DNA of 64,000 nt from Acridotheres tristis (GCA_037013685.1 CM072919.1:47609616-47673615), one strand, 5' to 3'. Counted from the first letter of the stretch, positions 12,628 to 26,520 are shown. A program made the numbers and translations. The notes: a model not told the origin generated them from the sequence alone.

Positions 12628-15600
12628 TATCTAATCATCTTAGGGTGCAGAAATGTTGCTGTATGCATATTTGTTTTTACAGAAAAAATTACACAAGTGA
12701 TGTGACAGGTTTTACTTTTGCAAGTGAGAAATGGTCACAAAGGTCGCAGAGAAGATTTAGTGTCTTGCAGTCGTTTGCAATAACCATGTCACTTCAAATG
12801 TAGTCCATGGTCTTAAGTTTATTGTTGCTCATGTTAGTATTTTTACTCCTAGGTGGTTTTCTTTCTTTCAAGGGTTCATCCAGGCCATGTACTATATAGA
12901 TATATATATTTGATTTCTGAATTATATTCTATCAGTGATATCGAGCTTTTTATGCAAGAGGAAATAAAAACTAATAATGCTTAATACTGACAGGTTAGCA
13001 TGGAAGGCAATGAAATTAAGTCTACGGTACTTAAAATAGGAAAAAAAAAAGAATAAAAATAGAGGAACTTCTTCCATCCTATGTAAATATGTACATAGCC
13101 TCTCTGTACATGTGTATGTTTACATATGTAATTTTTTACTGATGTACTGATGTACAATTTACTCTTCCTGGACTTTGAAGTTAAAAATTAGTGTAGTACA
13201 TCTTAGAAGCAATGAAAAATACAAGACTTGTTTGAAATGTTTGACATTATGGAGCAGATGCACACACTAATTTCCCATTTTTCTATGTATCTCCCAGAAA
13301 ATCCAGTTATACTGGACATTTTTCCTTTCAAGAATGTAGCACTAAGAAAGAAAAGAAATCCCCGAACCACCTATAATAAACCATATCTTGTCTTGTCTAT
13401 TGCAAAGAGCTGTTAGGACATCTATATTTGGCTTTATGCTTAATTCTTTTGCTTGAATAAAATGAGATAGCTTTGCCAATTAAAGATGTTAATCTGATTA
13501 GTTCCCATTTATGAAGGTTTAGTGGTGGTGTTTTTAAACAGTTAAATTGACAAGGCTTATGGAGGGTTATAAACTCAACAAGCAGTCAGCCATAAAGGAA
13601 AAGAATGATTTACAGACAGAACAATTACTTCAAATTTCAGAAACCCTCATTAACACCTTTCATAAATTCTAAACAATATGCATTTTAAATATGATAGAAG
13701 TTTCAAACTATATTCGGTACAAACTCACTAACAGTTTGCACATGATGGCCTGCAAATGAAAATTTTAAAAATTACTCTTATTGAAGATATGTGTTCAGTG
13801 ATCTATGATCATATAATGTACGTAAATATATTTATGCTACTATTTGAAACTATTAAAAGTAATTTCCCAAGTAAATTGCAGTAAATTGTAACACATTTCT
13901 AAAAACTGTGATGAAGAAAATTTTGGAAATTCCCTGCAATCAAATTTCTCATATCATTCTCAGAAGAGGTAGTTTGACAGAAGGCCAAATTTAGCTACAA
14001 GTCTGATGTCAAAATAAAATAAAGTTCTTTCATAATTTTTAAAACTGAAGATGCATTTTCTCTGTATGCATAGCAATGTTCAAATGCAACTAACTTTCTA
14101 CTCAAATCAGAGCTAGCACTAAATTCATTTTGGAGTCTCTTGTCTCAAGGTGAAAAAAAGGTAGAGAACCATTTTACTTTTAGTGTTATATTATGAAGAG
14201 AATAATGTGCAATACACAATGGTTGGGAATTTCAGAGAATGCGAAGCATTCATTGCTAAGCATGTTTTGGATTTCACAAAGTAGTGATACTGTTGTAAAA
14301 ATGAAGTCATTAAAAATAATACATAGAACATGAATATTTTTGCCTTTTGATACTTTGATATATGCTAATTCAGACTTTTGTACTTTAGCTTACAAATATA
14401 AAGCAGAAATTAACCCTGTATTTTAAACTGATGCTTCCAGTGTTGGGTCTTCATGCCCCTGCCCCATCATCCCCACAACCGAAAAAAAAAATAAATTTGA
14501 GGAACATATATGTATATAAACACAGACGTAGCATATCTCTATATACACACCTCTAAGGTCTTATATCCATGTACATACACATCTAATTCTGCTACTCTAA
14601 GCTCAAATGTAGACTTGTTTTGACCTGTTTAAATTTTGCTATAACTACATTGAATTAAACCAGTAATTCAGTGAACAATGACTCAAAATATGATCTGCTC
14701 TTGTAAGTTTGCTGAGCCACACAAATTAACTCCACCTACTTAGCACAACAAATGTGAACTAGAACATGTGAGCAAACCCGCTCTGTCACTGAACTTTAAT
14801 TTTCCACATTTTACCTGCGGTTTGCAGTGGGTGATAAATGCTGGTGCATTTAGGTATCGTTCTTAAGCTGAGATGCAACGATTTCTTAAACCATGATGAT
14901 GTGTAGGAACTCAAAACGATATTTATATTAATGCGAGTAGATCTTATCTAAATATGTCTACATTATGGTTTTGAACTACTGTAATGATCCATTTTTAGAT
15001 GGATTCATGTATTTTGATGCAACTTTCCTAATAAAGACAGACCTTGAAAAGTGATAATTTTATCATATTTGTATTAACTTATAATCATTAAAAAGATTCT
15101 TATTTCTAATAAATAAGACACCTTAGATTGTAATTTTGAGCATTTTTTCTTAAAGAGTCTTGAGATATATTTTAAAGATGAGTTTAATCTCTCTCATGTT
15201 TGTGGTGTGCATACCATGTTAATCAAAAGAGAAAGGTCTTGAAGACATGAAACTGAATATTACCAGTTCTACAATTAGTCCTTTATGTGGGACTTTTAAG
15301 TCCAGTCTTCATATACCATGCTCTCACTTGACAGTCAGTACTAACTGAATTTTAAAAAAAAATTAAAAATCACTGACTTCTTATCACTTAGCGATATTTT
15401 TTTTTTTGTGATTGCATCTCTGTTAGAAATGTGGGTTGAGGGTTTTTGTGTTTTCATTATATTCTTTTACACTTTGGTTAAAGTATTCCCAGCTGTTTTA
15501 GAATGTCAAAGAATTACAATATTTTTTTCCCATATAGCTCAACCCCCACAACAATCTATAGCTTTAAACACTTTTATGTAAATAATTCTTATTAACAGGT

Positions 15601-16020
15601 TCCTTTAAGGCCGATTTTGAAAAAAAAAAATTTGGATATTTTATATGAATAAGCTAAGGATTTAGGCATAAAGTGAGGTTTTGTATGTTTACATTTAACA
15701 TACTTGGCTTATATATGTAGTCTGAATTAGGAAAGAAAATGAGAACTAGACAAAGAAATATGTACGTGTATCTACAGGAAAAGTTTGACAGAAAGGTACA
15801 TAATGATCTATTTTACATAAATGATTTATTGTTTCATTGTTGACTTTGTGGCAATATTGTTAGTTTGTTGGCTTTATTAATTAAAAGAATTTGCCATCTG
15901 ACTGTGGTTGCAAAAGTCAGTGGCAAAATCACAGTTGCAAGGCCCAGAAATAAAATGTAAATTTGAGCAATGCACATATGTTTAATTTCTTTTAATTCTG
16001 TTTGTTCTTAACTCATTCAG
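12628..16020. other. AT-rich non-coding stretch
   Basis: No gene was recognised. Small items are an ACTGATGT tandem pair at 13138-13155 in a zone with repeated GTACAT words (13090-13155), and an inverted repeat at 15098-15118 (TCTTATTT and AAATAAGA, 5-bp loop). Segments near 13430-13640, 14700-14900 and 15830-15960 have mixed composition with few simple repeats, as conserved non-coding elements often do, but conservation cannot be judged from one sequence. Confidence 0.6.
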
Positions 16021-16084
16021 AAAAAAACCAACCAAGGAAACAAACAAAGAAACCCAAAACCAACCAATCAAACAAAAAAACCCC
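16021..16084. repeat. A/C-rich tract (A-runs with CCAA units)
   Basis: About 64 bp composed almost only of A and C, with scattered G and one T: an A7 run, AACCAACC-type units, CAAACAAA units and a closing A7 then C4. It belongs with the tracts at 24097-24150, 28149-28233, 57275-57347, 61402-61493 and 63678-63725. Confidence 0.9.
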
Positions 16085-19000
16085 TGCTTGTAGGTATCAG
16101 GTATTTAGAGTATTGTGAAGATAAAATTCCCACAGTAGTTCTTGAAAGTTTCCTATTCTTGCCTTGTAGAATTGTTTCCAAAATTGCCTTAGAATGCAGA
16201 CTGTTTGCTAGTGAATTATTTAGGTATTTTTAGCCTGTTTCTAGCTGTTTTCTTGTATTTTTAGGAAGCACATAACTTCAGCCAAATAAAGGATTTTTAG
16301 ATCCCCACAGAGGACAGTGTGGACCCATGGGCAGACCTAGTGGTATCCATTCATGCAGGCAGTATGTTTTCAGCAGATTGGTGCTCTACTTTCTTAGGCT
16401 TGGCTATGAGGTGCAAGACAGAAATACACACTTCTGCATCTTCTGAATGTAGATTAAGCTTGAAGCTCACTGGCACTACAGCTGACAAACTATTAAGACC
16501 ACTTTCAGACACTACTTTTTACCTGCACAAACCCCAACCCCCACCCACTCCAGTTTTATTAAAAGGCCTGGGAAAACATGCTTAAAACAAATAAATAGGT
16601 TTCTCCAGGGAGTAGGCTGTCTTTAAGAAAGAGAAAGAAGCAAACAGACGGGTTGCTCGTTCCTTACAGGGAAATTGAAGTAAGGTAATAAAATGCTTAG
16701 AAATAAATTAATGTAGTTCTTGTTTTGATTTGCACGTGAGATGGTTTTCACAGCAGAAATATTGCACAAAAACTGCCTCTTGATTAGTGTTATCTGTGGT
16801 GGGATGAGCAGGGATAAGGACAATGAAACATGGGCCAAGTTGCGCTGATTTACAGAGTAATGCATACTCCTCCCTTTTACATGTCTAGTGTTATCTAAAG
16901 GAATAAACTGCACGTTGAAAGACTTAGGGTATTAGTATTTAGCTTATTTATTTAGCTAGCCTTCCTCTCCTCTCTGAAAAGCAGTGGATGCTTGCCTCAT
17001 CATTGAATTGGTTAACTGGCACAGACATGGGAGCCACCACAAAATGCCATCACAAGTGTAAATTACTAGCCTCTTTCGGTTCCAATACTTCTCTTTGGAA
17101 GCACTTAATCAATCTTCAGGAATTTTAATTGAAAAAGAGCTATGGGTAGAGCTTAGAATGGCAGACACATAGGAAAAATAGAAATACAGAAAAAAAAACC
17201 AAACAAAAAATGCTGGATGTACTATTGGAGAATTTTACTGCACTTATGTTCTATCCAATAGTATATAATCTTCTCAGCCTGTCCTGGTGTTGCATTAAAT
17301 TTGTATCAAGAATATGATGAAAATTTTAGAAAGAGTCAATTGCAAAATAAAAGTGAAATACTTCTCTTTTTAGGCCTTGAAAAATTTGTATAATGTAGAA
17401 GAAAGAGCTTTTTATATAAGTGGCCATATTCAGTAACTAAGATGTGTATTGGCAATGTTCTTATTTCTCATAAAGCAAATCGTGTTCACTCTCTTTTCTT
17501 CCTCCATTATCCACAACCAAATTAATTCCTCATGCCTATAAACTACCTTAATTTATTGGTCTTGCTCTAAAGACTATATTTTCATATTCTGTCACTAATA
17601 ACATGTTGATTTAATGTTAGGATTTTACTGATATGATTCCTATTTACAGTAACATGTAAACTGTTGCATATTTGGAACCAGCTGGAAGTATGGCCTTCAA
17701 TAATATATTTGTCACAACAGTGTCCAGTGTCTCTTGAACAAAGATTCTTCTTTTTTTTCTTTTTTTTTGGTCTCCATGCTTTGTCTCATGGGATTTTTCT
17801 CTTCCTCCAGGTAGCAACTTCTGATGCAATTTTCTGGTACTGATGAAAACATTGTATATTGTATTCAGTGGCTCTCCATCTTAGTCATTAGTGTGTAGAT
17901 ATGCAAAGTGTCATCACACTACTGGTGAAATGGTATTCCTGCCAAAGTCCTTAAGCCTTACCAATAGTTGTACCTGAGTTCCTTGATCTGCACAGGTGTC
18001 TTCTCTGACTGTGTCTCATAAATGTCTTCTGCTTCAGAAATCCTCTTCTTGAATTTTTTTGTGCTACTCTTATGAGTGTAAGGACCATCTGCTGATTTAT
18101 CCTTGCATTTGCTCTGTATTTCTGAAGGCATGCATGTCTGTCAAGGGTTCTGTTGGTGCTAATGAGCCACAGCAGAAACTTTCAACGAGGAAAAGATCTC
18201 ACAAGCATCAACCTGCAATCTAGCATGGTTTAGGTAAATAATAAAAATTGTTAGAGGAAATAGACAGAAATTTCTTTATGAAATAGGGAAAGGTATTGAA
18301 AAGAGGACTGTACTTCCATCTTTTCCTGAACTTGCATCTGGTCTCAGTATCTAGAGTCCTGGCACTATCTCTGAGACTGAAGAACATGCAGTGCTTCCAC
18401 AAGAGTTTCAGGGTTGCCTTCTAGCAGCCCTCAAGTCCCTCTGAGCTACAGAAAAATTTCCACATTGTCAGTCACATTCCCACATTGGTGGCGTGTCTTT
18501 CATCTGTCCACTGCCTGTTGCAGATTTTCCCTATGACCTGTTAAAATTCCATAATTCTTAACCTTTCCTTGACAGTCACTGGCACTGGCCTGAAAAGGCA
18601 GTCTGAGTCTCATTGTTATTTACAAGAAACATCTGGCTCTGGGCACTTTCCATTAGCTGCACCAGTCATTGAAGTGTCTTTCACTTCTACCTCTTGTCAC
18701 TTCTCTCCCTTTGGCCTATCTTTTCAACTCCTGGTCAGAACAGCATCATTCCTATTTTATTCCATGTTCTTATTGCCCCTGGATAGCCATAGTATGGAAA
18801 GGCAACGTGTACACGTGTGTTCATATCAGTGAGAGGAGGAGAGGAGTGAAGGATCTGGCAGAAATTTCTCACATAATTCAGAATAACATTTATCTCAAAA
18901 ACCCCTATTTTACATAAAAAGCCATGCCTCTACTTCCCTCTCCCCTTATTTCCTATGTGGGTGGGAGGAATAAATGTCAGGCGGGATAGACAGGGCAAAA

Positions 19001-21823
19001 AGCCTTTATACTTGTTGTATCTTTTGTTTCTGCTGATGATACACAAGGCAAGTTGTAAATAGCTCCTTCACATAGTCTTGTTATTCCTTTGAGAGACATT
19101 CGCTACACAGTAGCTGTGCTTTCAGCACTCCTATGCCCCAGGGACCAGAGAGGGACACTTTAAAGATCTTTTCATTCATTTCTGCATTTTTGACATAAAG
19201 AAATTTAGCTTTTTTATCAGACGAATGTCATCCAATCATTAAAGTTTGAATATTATTTCAAAATTTTTAGTAGTAGTCAGCACAATATCAAACAATGTCA
19301 AACTATGAATTTGCATGACACAGAATCCAAAGCATTTGAATCCTCATACCCTGCCTGCCGTGTACAACATAGCGCACAAATAAAAAGAACTAAAGAAAAG
19401 AAGACAGCTCAGGTACAAATTTTATCAGAGTAATAATGGGGTTTTATTCCATTTATTCACCCATCAGTCAAATAAGGTTCAGAGACCTGGATAATATTAT
19501 AATTCATGAAGTGAAAGACACTAAATGCTTGGCTAATTATACTTGTTCTCAACCTGGTTTTAATATTTTTACCACTTGGGAAAATAGATGACAAAGCAGA
19601 TTGTAGTGTACGTTTCTGTATTGCATCTATTAGAGAATAGTTTTTTCATTCCTGGGAGATCAACTTTATCTGACAGCTTTTTGTGTGACTTAAAATGTGT
19701 TAGGGGAGCAGGTATATACAGGTATCTATTTGCTAACATTCAGACTATTAACCTTCTTGTCTTCCTTTTTCTTGAAATATGATGTTGGTTGTATATTTAA
19801 ATCTTAAAGCTTAAAATCAAAGTCTTCAACTTTTAATGTATTTAACACTGATGCAAAACTTATTATCTGCTACCCTGGAGTTAGGCAGAAACCAAGCACT
19901 CTTCTGGAAAATTAAGGTCTAGTTTGAACCCTAATAGGATGGATCATTGGATATAATAATTCAGAGTGGAGGAATTTTATCAAGTGTGGAGAGCTAAGGT
20001 GAAGAACATATTCTAGAAGTTACTTTGTGCTCTCATTTGTTATATTGCTATTCATACCAATTTGAGCAGTTACAGTGATGATCATGAGTAGAGAAGTGAG
20101 ATGGAGTAGCTTCCAGAGTAATTAATTTTTGATGGTCAAGTGTAAGCACTTGCTGCTGGCTTACAGAGATCTGACTATTTTGTGGTGCTGGCTTTCTTCT
20201 TTGATTTCTGCTGCTGCATTGCATGCACATTTTCCTTCTTGTAGTCTTCCATGTATACAGCTATCCTGGGGTGTTAAGTAACTGCAGGTGGGAGGGGCTC
20301 CACATGACCATGAATGGGAGGGAAAATTGTCCCACACAGCGTTTTGTCTCTTAGGATGTTGTCCAAGCTCTTAAGCAGCAAGACAATCCTCGAAGCATAG
20401 GAGAAAGAAAAGCTGGACTATAAATGCAGATATTTACATAGGGTACTCTAGCTATGGAAGAACATAAAGATGCAGAAATAGAAAATAAAAACTCACTGAG
20501 GCTGAACTGGCCACACTGAAGAGGAAAGAAAAAGCTGAGACCTGAAGAAAGCTGACTTAATGGCTTGGAAAACGTAATGAAGAAAGTCCCACATACATGT
20601 AACAGTGAAAGTGGAAAGATAAAAGGACAAATAAAAGACATGAAGAAGACATTTTTTGAATTAAGATATTTGGAAACTAGGATGGTAATTTCAAATTAGA
20701 TAAAGGTCAAAATCAGAAACTGAGAACATGACATCATATTAATCTGCTTTCTGGAGAAAGTAACTTGTTTGGGGTTCAGTGTTTTCGTCTTTTTTAGGTC
20801 AGAATGCATTGAGCTAGACTGTGGCTCTAGAAGTGGGCATGATGATAACTAAGATAACCTGAGATTTAAGACACAGAAATAAACGTGTCATATCACAGAT
20901 TGAACTGACCATGGGATGAGAAGGTACAGGAGCTAATCATTATGCTAAAATCCACAAGTCTTGTTCTGAGGAAAACACAACCTGTGACTCAGGCTGTGAG
21001 AGTTGACTAGACAAGAAAAACAGCAAAATCATAAAAAAGCCTGTTGCTCATTTAGGAAAAGATAATAAAACAACTCAACCCTAAATTTACTTTTTACAGT
21101 TAATAGTAGATCTAATATCTTTTGGAAGTCTTGGAAAATATACTTTTTTTTTTAATAACCTATGAAGAAATTTTAAATTCCACAAATATGGAATTTCAAA
21201 CCTGTAATTTTGTCTGTGCAGTAGTTTTCTGGAAAGTAAATACTTTTTCTAGATTAAAGAGGTCAGTTTTAGTTGCTGCATTGCACTTAATGGTGAGCTA
21301 CAACATAATGTTTCAAACATGTGACTCCATTCTCTGATACGTTCTTGAATTTCAATTACTAAACTGCCCAAAATGGAAGGGCTTTCGTGTGAAGGATGGA
21401 TTCTCTATACTTTAAGACGAGTTCTGAAATGAAGTTTTTTAAGAGCTGTAAAATGGAATAAATGCTGGAGAGGGCAGGTGTTTAACACCATTTATACAGT
21501 GTAACATTCCTGCCATAACAAAGGAAGCTGACTTCTAAGGCTGGAATATTGAAACGGTATATCAGGTCACTACTACTTTTTAGTCCTTCTGAGGTTAAGA
21601 GTTCACTGTAAACTAATGGTTTATGTAGAGAAACCATAAACATTCAGATAGGACCTGGTACTATGTTTTAGCCTTCTTATCAAATTGCATTTCTGCTTTC
21701 ATTTCATTGTGATAGCTCTGGAATTTCTTTGTGTCCTTGCCATCTCTGTGTAGTTTACTGTTCGTGTCTCTGCTGTATAAAATCTCCAAAGCTATTTGAG
21801 ACATGTTATCCTTGTGTAGGTGC
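16085..21823. other. Non-coding stretch without recognised features
   Basis: No gene, RNA gene or interspersed repeat was recognised on either strand. Short overlapping open frames (for example 16319-16585 + and 20351-20641 -) have no recognisable domain and no consistent flanking splice or start context. Poly-T and poly-A runs are scattered, for example around 17749-17769. Confidence 0.65.
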
Positions 21824-21877
21824 CTTCCTAATAGGCTTACAAAGTCAAAGCTTCCTAATAGGCTTACGAAGTCAAAG
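21824..21877. repeat. 27-bp tandem duplication
   Basis: The 27-bp unit at 21824-21850, beginning CTTCCTAATAGGCTTAC, is repeated directly at 21851-21877 with a single A-to-G difference. The near identity suggests a recent duplication. The period is a multiple of three, so overlapping open frames show a 9-residue repeat, but nothing supports translation. Confidence 0.95.
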
Positions 21878-22839
21878 CAATCCCAAAAATTATCAGTACA
21901 TGAGACTGCAGAAGGAAGTTGCCTGAATATATTCTCCCTTCAGTTTCACAGTGTAAATTGTTTTTCGGTATTTTTCTTCCAGATTTTTAAAATTTTTTGA
22001 AATGACAGCTGTCTTCTGCAGTTGATACTTGACAAAAAATGACATCAAGAAAAAGTTGTCTTGCCTTCAATGTTTTGTTTTCTTTTTCTTCTAAAAAGAT
22101 GTAACATTGCATTAAAGTTGATTCCTGCTTTATTTTCCAAAGTAAGGATTTCCCAATATGTGTCTTTTATTTCAATTTTCTTCTTCCAGGAGGTACTTCA
22201 GTTATGTTCAGATCATCACTTTTTTCCTCTGCTCAATAACTGCTGCTAAGGACAGAAGATTGTTCTACCTTCTCATAGATTTGATTCTAAATCTCTTAAA
22301 AATTTTAAACATCACAACTTTCTGATTCTTGAGAATGTTTCAGTATAAATATTATCCTGTGAAGGCATCAAAGGCATCATGTACATTTAAAATTATTTGA
22401 ACTCTTGCAAAAAACCAGGCATATATGTATAGTAACAGCCAAAGAGAGAAATATTAATTTGTAGGAAAAGGTTTTAAACTGTTAATGATGATTTTAAAAG
22501 AATGTTTTATTGAAGGGTAGTTAGTATACCTAGCACTAGGTGAAAGGGCTCTCTCTTGTAAACATTCATAACTGAAGCTGGGGTTTGGAGTGGTCCAGTT
22601 GTGAAACACTGGGCCCAGGTGACTGTCTCTCTGAGCTTCAGAGTTGACATTTTATGGTAACACAGACACAACTTTTTCTTTGTATTTTACATAAGAAACT
22701 GGCTGTGTTAAAGGACAAGTGGATTGCAGTGAGAGGAGCTGCACAGGTGTGAAAAAAGACATGGAAGACGAGGTGGCTAAACAGGCAAGGGAGGAGGGAG
22801 GCTATTGGCTGCAGGGAGTAGAGTGAAAAGAATATGATG
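21878..22839. other. Non-coding stretch
   Basis: No coding sequence was recognised. A stretch around 22590-22645 (GGGCCCAGGTGACTGTCTCTCTGAGC region) faintly recalls the core of ancient MIR-type SINEs but is too short and diverged to call. Confidence 0.6.
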
Positions 22840-22970
22840 GGTAACAGAAACATAGCCAGAAGCAGAGTCCTTCAGAGCCTTGAAGTTTAGGATGAAGAGT
22901 CTGGACTTGAATCAGTTTCCTTTGCCTTCCACATCAAAGAAGGGAGTGACATGATCCAGGCAATAGGTGA
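22840..22970. repeat. Probable ancient dispersed amniote repeat fragment
   Basis: The words GAGCCTTGAAG, AGGATGAAGAGTCTGGACTTGA and GGGAGTGACATGATCC occur in this order at about the expected spacing for an old dispersed repeat seen in many reptile, bird and mammal genomes. The match is by recall only; I do not give a family name. It may extend leftward to about 22690, where the composition is similar. It is not coding. Confidence 0.5.
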
Positions 22971-24096
22971 AAAAACCCTTATATTACAAGTTTCATGCTA
23001 CATTAATAGGAAACATACTTACAAACTGCGGCATTTAAGAGAGTAGGGGGAAAAAAAGAGTATGAACAAAATGGTGTATAGGTAAGAAATACTAATTTGA
23101 CAATCAAACTGCAGTTTAGTTAGTAGCCATCTTTTGTTTCACCCTGCTTTTGTGGTAAAAGCATACTTGCACAGTAATGTTGATCCAGAGTGTATAGTGG
23201 AGAAACAGATACACATGACATAGATTTTATGATGTGCAAAAGCCATCATTGCATGCACTGGCTTTGGGAGCATGATGTGTTTCCTGTGTAGCTTTATGCT
23301 CAGAACCAGAAAGAGTAAATCATTGAAAAATGGACACAGCCCTCAGTTTTGTTTAGCGACCACTGGCTTTTAGCAGATCACCAGCCTTTTTTTGTTGTTG
23401 TTGGTTGTTTGAAAGCAGCTTGAATAGTGCAAAGTGTTTTGATTTATCTGTGTGGTAGTGTGCCTTTGATTCAAGATAGCTTACAGCCCAAAATCAGCCC
23501 AACTGCAAGTTCAAAAAGCTCTGTGTGGGCTGCTTTTCTCTTGAGCAAAATAAAGTAACATATTCTGCCATTGGAAGGCAGAACTCATTGCTTCAGAGTC
23601 ATTCAAGATGTTTTCTTTGCCCAAGTTCATTTCAGCCTTAGCTCTACTATCCCTGCATGGCAACCTGTAGTGTAGAGAACTCCAACAATAACTTTAAAAC
23701 ATGACTCAAGATGGTAATAAGAAGAGTACTGCTTGAGACACACATAGTTTGAATTTTGGCAAAATCTGTATATTTCATTTTTTCATTCAATGGAGAGGAT
23801 TTACACAGGACATTTGGAAGGATCTCTCAAGCAGAATTAGAGCTGGTAGATTTGAGCTAGTCAGAAGGGAGAGCAGTGGGTTAGAACCTTATTTTCTCAG
23901 AGTCTGTGTTGGTGTTGCTTAGTGAACATTGTGAGCTGGGTCTGCAATTGTTGGAAGCTGACATTGTTTCCACTAAAAATAACAAGATATTTCCAGCACT
24001 GAAAGAGATATGAATGTTTCCCCTGATCCAAGAGTCATCATATTTTAAAGACTGGGGTTTGTCCAGCCGTCTCTTTGCCCTATTTGATGCTTTTAT

Positions 24097-24150
24097 GAAA
24101 AAAAGAACCAACACAAATAAAGCAAGAAAAAAAAAACCAAACACATCAAC
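24097..24150. repeat. A-rich tract with AACC units
   Basis: An A-run, AACCAACAC, an A10 run and then AACCAAACACATC. It is the same compositional class as the other A/C tracts in this window. Confidence 0.85.
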
Positions 24151-24476
24151 ATACGTAGTGGGGATGTATACGGTTAACTGGAGACTGTTTGATTTTGTGA
24201 ACCTCCTCAGATAAGAGAATGCCTTCTCTCTCTTGTCAAACAGTGATTGAGAAAGAGTCTGTTTATAGTGGATCTGAGACTTTGCGAAAAGAGGACATCT
24301 TTGCTAAAATATATATTTGTGTGTATGTATGCTTAGAGAGTGTGCTCCAGGACTTATTTGTGTTCCTTAGTGGTAAAAGAGAGCTTGGAGATGAGGCTGT
24401 GATAGCCAGTGGTGTTTCTTTCCTACTTAGAATACTACACAAGGTAACAGAGAGCGGAGTGCAGGGTAAGAACCAT

Positions 24477-24680
24477 GGAATCATTGAATGGTTTAGGGCT
24501 GGACAGGTTCTTAAAGACAATCTAGTTCCAAGCCCCCTGCCATGGAAAGGGATACATTCCACTAGACCAGGTTGCTCAGAGGCCCATCCAACCTGTCCTT
24601 GAACACTGCCAGGGTGAGGCACCATCACTTCTTTGAGAAACCTGTACCAGTGCCTCACCGCACTCACAGTAAAGAATTTG
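24477..24680 (-). mobile_element. CR1 LINE 3'-end fragment
   Basis: Read on the minus strand, this is the 3' end of a CR1 non-LTR retrotransposon. The plus strand shows the reverse complement of the 3' terminus (GGAATCATTGAATGGTTTAG) followed by blocks typical of CR1 3' regions: TCTAGTTCCAAGCCCCCTGC, CCACTAGACCAGGTTGCTCA, CATCCAACCTGTCCTTGAAC and CAGTAAAGAATTTG. The copy is severely 5'-truncated, as is usual for CR1, and diverged. Overlapping open frames at 24219-24602 (+) and 24263-24667 (-) are artefacts of this element. Confidence 0.9.
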
Positions 24681-26506
24681 AAAAAGTGTATGTATATCTT
24701 CGTTATCTTAGTATGTCTATGAATGCATATATAATGTTTTATTAGTGTATAAAAGCAAACATAATCCCAAAGTGCAAGTAGAATGGCAGACTTGCAACAG
24801 TCATTAAATTTACTTCCAGCTTAAATAATAACCCTGCTGTCTTTATAGGACATATCTGGTAGAACGGTTGTTTGTTAATGTTTAGACAGTGTTTTGAAGG
24901 TGGAATGCTTTTATTAAGTGTTGAATATTGTCACTGTTACTTATTTCTCACTGTTATGTTTGACATCATGTACAGTAGTCAGGGGGATCTAGCAGCAAAA
25001 AATAATTATTCCATTTGTAGTTTCATGCAATTCTGATAGAGAACTTTTCAGTGTAATGTGCTATTTCTAATGCTTAATTCCTGTTTGCTCTGAAATTTTC
25101 AGAATCTTCTCTAATAGAAAATACATATTTTCTCTATCCTGGCTTCTGTATGGTGTAGCACCTTTGCTTAATCACCCCACCATTCCATTGCTACTAACAC
25201 AATTGTTCACTGGGCTAAGCTACAGATTTGATCTGTAGAATGATCTGAGGTGAAATCACCTTCTTTGATGTTTTGGGAAACCATTTTCAGGGCTAACTCA
25301 TCCCTGGAGTTATCTTTTGTCATATTTTGTGATATTGAAGTATTAGAACAAAGTTAAACCTGTTTTTGAAGCTTCCTATATTACCAGGAATAATGATTCA
25401 TGTAAATTTACTCTCTGAGGCCTATATTTGCAATTGTAGTGAGAGTGAGATGATAGCTCAAAGCATAAATGGGATGGGTACAACCACTATCTGATATATA
25501 GCTAATTGGTGGAGGAATCCTGGATGAAAGCTAAATCAGCAGAACTGTTTATACATATATAGAATGTAAAAGAGAAAAAAGAAGAAAGAACCTCTGTGCC
25601 CCAATGCTTAGTATACTGTGTGTTTCCCTACTCATACCCACACGTGTAGAAGCATCTTCTTCTTGCCCTGCTGCCCTTGCTTATTCCAGTGAGACTTAAT
25701 GAAATGGTCTTATTGTTATGCTGATACTATATACCGATGGGCTACCCAAAAGCATCCCCATCTTTCTGCCCCTCTTTTCTCACTGTCTGCAGGGTTTGGA
25801 ACCTGAAACTCCATTGCACTGTTGGAGGGTATCAAAGAGAGCACTAGCAATTATAAAGCATGGGTGCAATTTGTGCAACACCACACACAAAGACATATAT
25901 GTATATGTGTGTAGATGAAAATATGTATCTGTCTGTCTATCTGTCTACCTCTCGACTGCCAGTATCTTTATAGGCATAGGTTTGTTTTTTTCTTTTTCAA
26001 TTAAAATATGCTTCATGGCATTTTGCTAATGTTTATAACTCCTATAATTAAACTAGAAAGAGTTACTTGAAAACAATATTTCATAGCGGTTGCACTCAGT
26101 AGATATCACCATTGCTATGTCATGATCTGAATATCAAGGCAAAATTTTTCTTCCAGTTTGTATGTAGCATCTTGAGTGTTTCAGATGTTTGAGGCCCTTC
26201 CTTGTGTGAGTGGAGTTCTTTTCCCAGGCATACTGAAGTACCAGTGCAAATTTCCATAAAATTTAAATAAGGTATTTCCTGTAATAATGAATAATTGTGG
26301 CTGCTCTCTGGTCTAGATTGTAATTAACCATGATCAGACTTGTTAGGGAGAGATATTGCTCCTGTTATAATTTGGCAGGTTACTGTGATTTTGCCAGCTT
26401 AAACAAACTGCAGCATTTACTTGCAGAATCACAGGGACAAGATGTGCTTCTGCTGCAGCAGTTTGTCCTTAAAAGCAGAGGAATTAACTGATAGCTAGGT
26501 ATGAAA
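24681..26506. other. Non-coding stretch with a small TCTG microsatellite
   Basis: No gene was recognised. An interrupted tetranucleotide repeat of TCTG/TCTA units lies at about 25928-25952, preceded by a TATATG/TGTGTG-rich stretch at 25895-25925. The remainder is unremarkable AT-rich sequence. Confidence 0.65.
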
Positions 26507-26520
26507 TACCACCGGTGGTA
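26507..26520. other. Perfect 14-bp palindrome TACCACCGGTGGTA
   Basis: TACCACC at 26507-26513 is exactly complementary to GGTGGTA at 26514-26520 with no spacer. It is GC-rich and contains a central CpG (CCGG), unlike the mostly AT-rich palindromes nearby. It could be a dimeric protein-binding site; function unknown. Confidence 0.85.

Noticed and set aside
22590..22645. MIR-like SINE core
   Set aside because: Only a few scattered words match and no A/B box or tail is visible, so it is too weak to annotate.
24219..24667. Overlapping 127- and 134-codon open frames on opposite strands
   Set aside because: Much of both frames lies in the untranslated 3' end of a CR1 element; no domain is encoded.
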